Shown here piece by piece: positions 59,639 through 64,000 of a stretch of DNA of 64,000 nt. The notes under the pieces are model-generated. The model was not told the DNA's origin. It made no database searches and saw only the letters and a program-made list of their open reading frames with translations. The translations under genes were made by a program, and so were the position numbers. This DNA is from Frankia alni ACN14a (GTDB taxonomy: Bacteria > Actinomycetota > Actinomycetes > Frankiales > Frankiaceae). Position 1 is the stretch's first letter; each line of letters begins with the position of its first letter. Where the stretch lies: the NCBI RefSeq assembly GCF_000058485.1, contig NC_008278.1:6256962-6320961 (forward strand), given 5' to 3'.

Positions 59639-59805
59639 CGACAGGTCCGCCCGTGCGGCGTGGTCGGCTACCCGGGACGGATCCCAGCTGCCGCCTCTCC
59701 GTCCGAACCAGATCGCGGTCATCACCGCCCCGGATCTCATCGAACACACGGCCGCCACCTGTTCGGCGTTTCGGCCGGCACAGGCGTGGGGGGTCAGGCC
59801 GCCGC

Positions 59806-61386
59806 TCAGCCGAGCTTGTCCATGGGCAGCGACCGGAGGTCGTCCCGGGCCAGCGGACCGCCGCCCAGCCGCCGCACGCGAGGCTCCTCGTCGTCCGCCC
59901 GGATGCTGCGGGGTAGCGGCATGGGCACCGGCAGCGCCGCCTCCGGCTCCGGCGTGAGGGCCGCGTGAGCGGTGGCCGCCCACAGGTCGACCTCGACGAT
60001 GATCTCGCCGTTTTCCGACGACATCCGCAGCCGCCCACCGTGCACCTCGACGAGCCGCCGGACGACGTACAGGCCCATGCCGGCACCGTCGGTGGGCCGG
60101 GTGGCGGTGCCGTCCCGCTGCGTGAACGGTTCGAAGAGCTGGCGGATCGTGCCGGGGTCGAGGTCGGGCCCGGGGTTGCGGACGCGGAGAACGACCTCGT
60201 CGCCGACCCGACCCGCGATCAGCCGCACGGGCGCACCCGGCCAGGAGTGCACCAGGGCGTTGTCGACCAGGTTCGCCACCACCTGGATGAGGGCCTGCCG
60301 CGCCATCCGCACGGGTAGTTCGGGCGGCAGATCCACCGTGATGCTGCTGGGCGAGCTGGTGTACGACAGGTTGGCGATCACATGCCGGACCACCTCCGGC
60401 AGATCGGCGATGGTCGTCTCGTCCGTGCCGGTGGCCGTGGCGGCCGTCAGCATGTTCTCCAGCAGGCGAGAGAGCCGGTCGGAGTAGTTCACCGCGGCAT
60501 CCAGCAGATCGTCGAGCTGGGCGTCGGAGAGCCGGTTGCGGCGCCGCTTGATGGTGAGCAAGTTCCCTCGGATTCCGGTCAGCGGCGTGCGGAACTCGTG
60601 CGAGACGGTCGCGACGAGGTCGCTGCGGATGCGGTCGGTCTCCTCCAGCCGGGCCATCAGGCTCTGCTGGCCCTCGTAGAGCTGCTGGCGGTAATGCTCC
60701 ACCCGCCGCCGGGACTGCTCGTTGTAGTGCCAGAAGACCATCTGCGCGCAGGCGAGGGCGAAGATGAAACCCGCGTGCAGGCCGGCGAGCAGCCAGGCGT
60801 TGTCCAGCACCGCCGCGCCGGCGCTGACGATGTTTCCCATCGCCAGGTTCGCGACGAACACGAACGCGATGGCCAGCAGGTAGACCGTCCACTCCTCATA
60901 CAGCGCGATCAACGCCACGACCACGAAGAAGTGGAAGTACATCGGGGTGAGGCCGTCGGAGATGTGCACGAGCACGACCGAGCAGCACAGCAGGCCGAGG
61001 CTCGCGGCAAGGGCACGGACCCGGCGCCGGCCGGGCACGACCGCGGCGGCGAACAGCAGGGCAGGCGGGCTGGCCGCCAGGAACCCGTGGGCGAGGCTCA
61101 GGTTCTGCCAGATTGCGTAGCCGACGATGACCGGCAGGTGCATCGCCAGCACCAGGCACATGAGAGTGTGCCGGGCCGTCCAGTCCTCGATCGGCAGACC
61201 GCGACCCTGCGGGAGCAGCGCGGTGAGGCGCCGGCCCATCCCCGGCTGCGATCCCCCGCCCTCGCCCTCCGGCCCCGCCGCCCCGGCCGAACGCAGCCGT
61301 CCGGCGCGGCGCGCGACGCGACCCGCGTGGGCGCTGCCGTGCCGGCGCCGGGCCCGTTCGGGCGTCGATGGACTGACGGTGGACAT
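59806..61386 (-). CDS. Orphan membrane sensor histidine kinase
   Basis: 526 residues: about six membrane segments (72-220), then dimerisation helix with phospho-acceptor His263 in ATVSHEFRTPLTG, N box NLVDNALVHS, G boxes and DGAGMGLYVVRRLVE. The C-terminal 60 residues are Pro/Arg-rich. All kinase residues are present. No response regulator gene is adjacent, so it is an orphan. ATG 61386. It is divergent from the small Cys-rich protein gene across 201 bases. Confidence 0.93.
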   Translation of the reverse strand: MSTVSPSTPERARRRHGSAHAGRVARRAGRLRSAGAAGPEGEGGGSQPGMGRRLTALLPQGRGLPIEDWTARHTLMCLVLAMHLPVIVGYAIWQNLSLAHGFLAASPPALLFAAAVVPGRRRVRALAASLGLLCCSVVLVHISDGLTPMYFHFFVVVALIALYEEWTVYLLAIAFVFVANLAMGNIVSAGAAVLDNAWLLAGLHAGFIFALACAQMVFWHYNEQSRRRVEHYRQQLYEGQQSLMARLEETDRIRSDLVATVSHEFRTPLTGIRGNLLTIKRRRNRLSDAQLDDLLDAAVNYSDRLSRLLENMLTAATATGTDETTIADLPEVVRHVIANLSYTSSPSSITVDLPPELPVRMARQALIQVVANLVDNALVHSWPGAPVRLIAGRVGDEVVLRVRNPGPDLDPGTIRQLFEPFTQRDGTATRPTDGAGMGLYVVRRLVEVHGGRLRMSSENGEIIVEVDLWAATAHAALTPEPEAALPVPMPLPRSIRADDEEPRVRRLGGGPLARDDLRSLPMDKLG

Positions 61387-61587
61387 CCGCGCAAGTTTCT
61401 ACCGTTCCAACCCGGGAGCACCATGGTTGTCAAGGGTGGTGTCGCATGGCGACAGTGCCCAGGTTTGACTAGGCCATCCGCACCACTCGGGACCGGGCTC
61501 AACGGAGCATGGCGCGAACCTTGGTCGCGCCGCCAGGCTGTGGTCCGCGAGGTGGCCCCAGGACGGCCGCCCATGGAGGAGGACACC

Positions 61588-61872
61588 GTGCCCCCAGTGG
61601 CCCTGACAGCCTCGACCGCGTCCGCGATCGTTCCGCCGACCGCGGGACGCGGCGGCCCGTCGACGGCCGGCGCCACCGACGAGCCCGCCGGGCCCGCCGT
61701 CCTGACCCACCCGGCCCGCCCGCAGCTTCGGCTCGTCGCGTCGGCCCAGGGTGGACTGGTCGGTCCCGAGGCCGAGGTGCACGGCTGGGGCGGTCCCGCC
61801 TCCTGCAGCTGCCGGGAGTGCGCGATGGCCCGCCACCCGGCCGCCATGCCCCGCCTCACCGTCGTGCGGTAG
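61588..61872 (+). CDS. Small protein with a CSCREC motif
   Basis: 94 residues, unrecognised. An Ala/Pro-rich N-terminus is followed by LRLVASAQGGLVG and the Cys-rich ASCSCRECAMARHPA (Cys73, 75, 78), a possible metal or redox site. GTG 61588 is preceded by GGAGGAGGAC, a strong ribosome-binding site; an ATG at 61573 is an alternative. A long stem-loop closes it at 61895-61930. It is divergent from the orphan histidine kinase. Confidence 0.65.
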   Translation: MPPVALTASTASAIVPPTAGRGGPSTAGATDEPAGPAVLTHPARPQLRLVASAQGGLVGPEAEVHGWGGPASCSCRECAMARHPAAMPRLTVVR

Positions 61873-61894
61873 GCGGCACCTGGTCCCTGACATG

Positions 61895-61930
61895 ACGATG
61901 GCCCCCGGAGGGAAATCCGGGGGCCATCGT
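61895..61930. terminator. Perfect 15-bp stem-loop between Cys-protein gene and tRNA-Glu
   Basis: ACGATGGCCCCCGGA (61895-61909) pairs perfectly with TCCGGGGGCCATCGT (61916-61930), loop GGGAAA. It can serve both converging transcripts, the plus-strand gene and the minus-strand tRNAs. Confidence 0.75.
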
Positions 61931-61989
61931 GAGTTCTGGGAGGTGGGCATATCTCTGATCCTCTGCGAAGAAGGAAGATAAACCCGTTG

Positions 61990-62062
61990 TAGCCCCGACC
62001 GGATTCGAACCGGCGCTACCGCCTTGAGAGGGCGGCGTCCTGGGCCGCTAGACGACGGGGCC
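61990..62062 (-). tRNA. tRNA-Glu (CUC)
   Basis: 73 bases. Acceptor stem GGCCCCG with CGGGGCT (first pair G-U), anticodon stem CCGCC/GGCGG and loop CTCTCAA giving anticodon CUC, and a T arm GGTTCGAATCC. CCA is not encoded. It lies 94 bases downstream of tRNA-Gln on the same strand, so they are probably cotranscribed. Confidence 0.95.
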
Positions 62063-62156
62063 AAGACTTTCGCTATTCCGTGCTGAGGTGCACGTCGTAC
62101 TGTACACGATACCGGAGCAGTCCATCGAAGCGGTGCAACTCCGACCTTTGGTGCAG

Positions 62157-62228
62157 CTGGGGTACCAGGACTCGAACCTAGACTAACGGAGCCAGAATCC
62201 GTTGGGCTGCCAATTACCCCATACCCCA
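62157..62228 (-). tRNA. tRNA-Gln (CUG)
   Basis: 72 bases. Acceptor TGGGGTA pairs with TACCCCA; D arm GGGT/GCCC; anticodon stem ACGGA/TCCGT with loop TTCTGGC giving CUG; T arm has GGTTCGAGTCC. The start was set at 62228 because a second TGGGGTA copy inside the D arm could mislead to a 65-base reading. CCA is not encoded. Confidence 0.95.
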
Positions 62229-62370
62229 TGGGGCCCTGTTCGGGCGTTGCCCACTGTACCTCATGACGCGGGGTCGTCTGCGCTCCGGGGGTCCGATGCA
62301 CACCCGTCATCCCCGACACCGCAGCCGTCCCGCGCCACCCCACCAGGGCAGGCGCCCGGGTGAGCCCCCG

Positions 62371-62443
62371 CAACCCGCAGAGCGGTGCGGGTTGTCCGGC
62401 CGGCGCAGGACCGAGGAATGCCCCACCCCGCCCGCGGGCGGGG
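62371..62443 (-). terminator. Two inverted repeats after the FAH-family gene
   Basis: The perfect 18-base palindrome CCCCGCCCGCGGGCGGGG (62426-62443) begins four bases after the stop, and CAACCCGC / GCGGGTTG (62371-62378, 62387-62394) follows. The second would make a good stem with an 8-base loop. Confidence 0.45.
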
Positions 62444-62447
62444 GAAC

Positions 62448-63227
62448 TCAGCGGGCCGTCACCGGGTTGGTCAGGGTGCCGATGCCCTCCACGGTCACCG
62501 CCACGGTCTGGCCCGGTCGCATCGGCCCCACCCCCGCCGGCGTGCCCGTCAGGAGCACGTCGCCAGGCAGCAGGGTCATGGCGGCGGACATGGCGGCGAT
62601 GAGGGCGGGCACGTCGCGCAGCAGCAGCTTCGTGCGGGAGTTCTGCCGCAGCTCACCGTCGAGGGTGGTGCGGATCGAGAGGTCCGTGGGATCGAGCTCC
62701 GTCTCGATCCAGGGACCGATCGGACAGAACGAGTCGTGTCCCTTGGCCCGGGTCCACTGGCCGTCGGTCTGCTGCTGATCCCGCGCCGTCACGTCGTTGG
62801 CGCAGGTGTAGCCGAGCACCACGTCGAAGGCCCGCTCCGCGGGGACGTCCCGGCACAGTCGCCCGATGACGACCGCCAGCTCCCCCTCGAAGTCGACCCG
62901 GTCGCTGTCCGGCGGGAGCGTGATCGGATCGCCCGGGCCGGAGACGCTCGTCGACGGCTTGAGGAACAGGATCGGGCGCTCCGGCGGGGTGTCACCGCCC
63001 ATCTCCCGAACATGGTCGGCATAGTTCTTGCCGACGCAGAGCACCTTGCTGGGCAGGACCGGAGCAAGCAGCCGGACGTCGCCGAGCGGCCGCCGGGCGC
63101 CGGTGAAGGAGAAGGGGCCGAAGGGATGGGGGGCGATGACCGAGATGACGGCGTTGCCCTCCTCGACCGCCCCCTCGACGACCCCGAATCCGGGCTCCGA
63201 ACCATCGGTGAACCTCGCGATACGCAC
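62448..63227 (-). CDS. Fumarylacetoacetate hydrolase-family protein
   Basis: 259 residues of the FAH superfamily, which covers hydrolases, decarboxylases and isomerases of 2-oxo acids. Motifs are GKNYADHVREMG, RVDFEGELAVVIG with a metal-binding Glu, GYTCANDVTARD and the C-terminal LLPGDVLLTGTPAGVG. The substrate cannot be told from sequence. ATG 63227. In Streptomyces a FAH-family gene lies next to gltX near leuCD-ndgR, which agrees with this position. Confidence 0.9.
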   Translation of the reverse strand: MRIARFTDGSEPGFGVVEGAVEEGNAVISVIAPHPFGPFSFTGARRPLGDVRLLAPVLPSKVLCVGKNYADHVREMGGDTPPERPILFLKPSTSVSGPGDPITLPPDSDRVDFEGELAVVIGRLCRDVPAERAFDVVLGYTCANDVTARDQQQTDGQWTRAKGHDSFCPIGPWIETELDPTDLSIRTTLDGELRQNSRTKLLLRDVPALIAAMSAAMTLLPGDVLLTGTPAGVGPMRPGQTVAVTVEGIGTLTNPVTAR

Positions 63228-63484
63228 GCCCTGACCGTATCCAGCCGGGCGACGGAACCCGGCGGCCGTCGCCGCGGGCGTCCGGCGAGCGCACCACGAG
63301 GCGGCGGCCTGTGATCGGGTTCGCCAGAACGCCGGGTGTGCCAGAGAATCGGGCCAGATCGAGTGACAGGTCCAGGCACCGGGCGGCAGCCGTTGCGGCC
63401 CGGCGTCCCGCCTGCCCGGTACTTCCGGCGCCGGCGGCGGTGAGCCCGTATCGGGCGTGTCACACCCGGATTGGAAGGAGAACG

Positions 63485-63748
63485 GTGAGCGAAATCGATA
63501 CCACCCCCGTCTACGACGTCGGGGCGCCGGAGCCCAAGCCGATCGACGAGGAGCTGAGCGTCAAGCTGGGCCACCTTGCCGACGACGCGATCCTGCGCGG
63601 CAAGCCCAACGGGGACGAACGGTGCGACAACTGCCTGTACTACCTCGACACCGACAAGGACCTCACCTACTGCTGGCACCCGAAGCTGCGGATCCTCGTC
63701 GGCGGTGACTGGTGGTGCCAGTGGTGGGAGGAGATCCCGGAGGACTGA
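63485..63748 (+). CDS. Small HiPIP-like four-cysteine protein
   Basis: 87 residues. C-terminal Cys47, 50, 63 and 78 are spaced C-x2-C-x12-C-x14-C, with aromatic residues (LYYL, WHPK, WWCQWW) near them, resembling the [4Fe-4S] site of high-potential iron-sulfur proteins and the small subunits of benzylsuccinate synthase. The N-terminal 40 residues are acidic and lack a signal peptide, so it is cytosolic. GTG 63485 follows GGAAGGAG closely. Function is not known; iron-sulfur binding is an inference. Confidence 0.75.
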   Translation: MSEIDTTPVYDVGAPEPKPIDEELSVKLGHLADDAILRGKPNGDERCDNCLYYLDTDKDLTYCWHPKLRILVGGDWWCQWWEEIPED

Positions 63749-63946
63749 CGGGCCGTCGGACGCGGCTGGTCGGTCCGATCGCGGCCCCCGGTGCCGCGGC
63801 ACCCCCTGAGCCGGCCGCTGTGTGCCTGCCAGGGGGTGCCGTCGGGGCTCGTCACCCGAGCGGCCGGCGCGTCCCTCTGCCGACCCAGCCGCCCCAGCCG
63901 TGAACGCGGCCAGCCGATCAGCGGCTGCCGGCGGCTACGAGGCTGT

Positions 63947-63994
63947 TCAGGTCGCGTTCGGATCGGCGCGTCAGGTCGCGTTCGGATCGGCGCG
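63947..63994. repeat. 24-bp tandem duplication at the window end
   Basis: TCAGGTCGCGTTCGGATCGG plus GCGCG-type end: two perfect 24-base units, 63947-63970 and 63971-63994. On the minus strand each unit reads RADPNAT then TGA, so it may be the duplicated 3' end of a gene that starts beyond the window. Confidence 0.7.
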
Positions 63995-64000
63995 CTCGCC
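63971..64000 (-). CDS. Possible 3' end of a minus-strand gene (GERADPNAT then stop)
   Basis: Thirty bases of open frame ending in TGA at 63971-63973 lie next to a duplicated copy of the same end. Only 10 codons are in the window, so no family can be named. The gltX gene is expected around here in actinobacteria but cannot be tested. Confidence 0.2.
   Translation of the reverse strand, partial: GERADPNAT

Noticed and set aside
62157-62221. 65-base tRNA-Gln reading
   Set aside because: It lacks a D stem; using the upstream TGGGGTA copy gives a normal 72-base tRNA.
1-64000. CRISPR arrays, insertion sequences, prophage, rRNA
   Set aside because: No spaced direct repeats of suitable length, transposase, phage gene set or rRNA stretches were seen.

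Overview
The window is high-GC DNA (estimated by eye at about 70 percent) from an actinobacterium. The gene order and content fit the Frankiales and are most like Frankia. Pointers are the DUF2469, DUF3515, DUF177 and KH-domain genes, an IclR-type NdgR gene divergent from leuCD, the coenzyme F420 gene cofC, a PASTA-type Ser/Thr kinase, frequent GTG starts and C-poor leaders. Genus-level assignment is an inference. About 57 protein genes and two tRNA genes (Glu-CUC, Gln-CUG) are seen. No rRNA, CRISPR array, insertion sequence or prophage was found.

Bases 1-38000 are core genome, nearly all on the minus strand. Read 5' to 3' on that strand they run: recG-rsmD-coaD, DUF177-rpmF-plsX-rnc-mutM, a DUF2786 gene, acyP, a coiled-coil gene, smc-ftsY-ffh, rpsP-khpA-rimM-trmD-rplS-lepB-rnhB-DUF2469, yraN-comM-dprA-xerC, and rpsB-tsf-frr-cdsA-rlmN-esterase-dxr-rip. 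They cover translation, RNA processing, protein export (SRP, signal peptidase), chromosome segregation and dimer resolution, DNA uptake or processing, and isoprenoid and phospholipid synthesis. ATGA or TGATG stop/start overlaps show tight translational coupling in several places. Plus-strand genes here are an M23 endopeptidase, a small lipoprotein and rpmB.

Bases 38000-53500 hold a 13E12-type HNH nuclease, ddl, DUF3515, a stand-alone Lrp/RAM domain, thiD, murA, gpsA (tail-to-tail with murA), cofC, a membrane GGDEF-EAL protein, a transglutaminase, ppk and hupB. Themes are cell-wall precursors, cofactors, polyphosphate and second-messenger turnover.

Bases 53500-64000 hold leuCD with divergent ndgR and a clear 23-bp palindromic operator candidate between them, a PASTA Ser/Thr kinase, an orphan histidine kinase divergent from a small CSCREC protein, the two tRNAs, a fumarylacetoacetate-hydrolase-family gene and a small HiPIP-like four-cysteine protein.

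No clearly new multi-gene system stands out. The best leads are: pyrH missing from its usual place between tsf and frr, with other synteny gaps; an esterase-fold protein whose nucleophile serine is alanine; the four-Cys HiPIP-like protein; a compact palindrome plus paired DnaA-like boxes upstream of yraN; the orphan kinase and Cys-protein pair; and several short in-frame tandem repeats.
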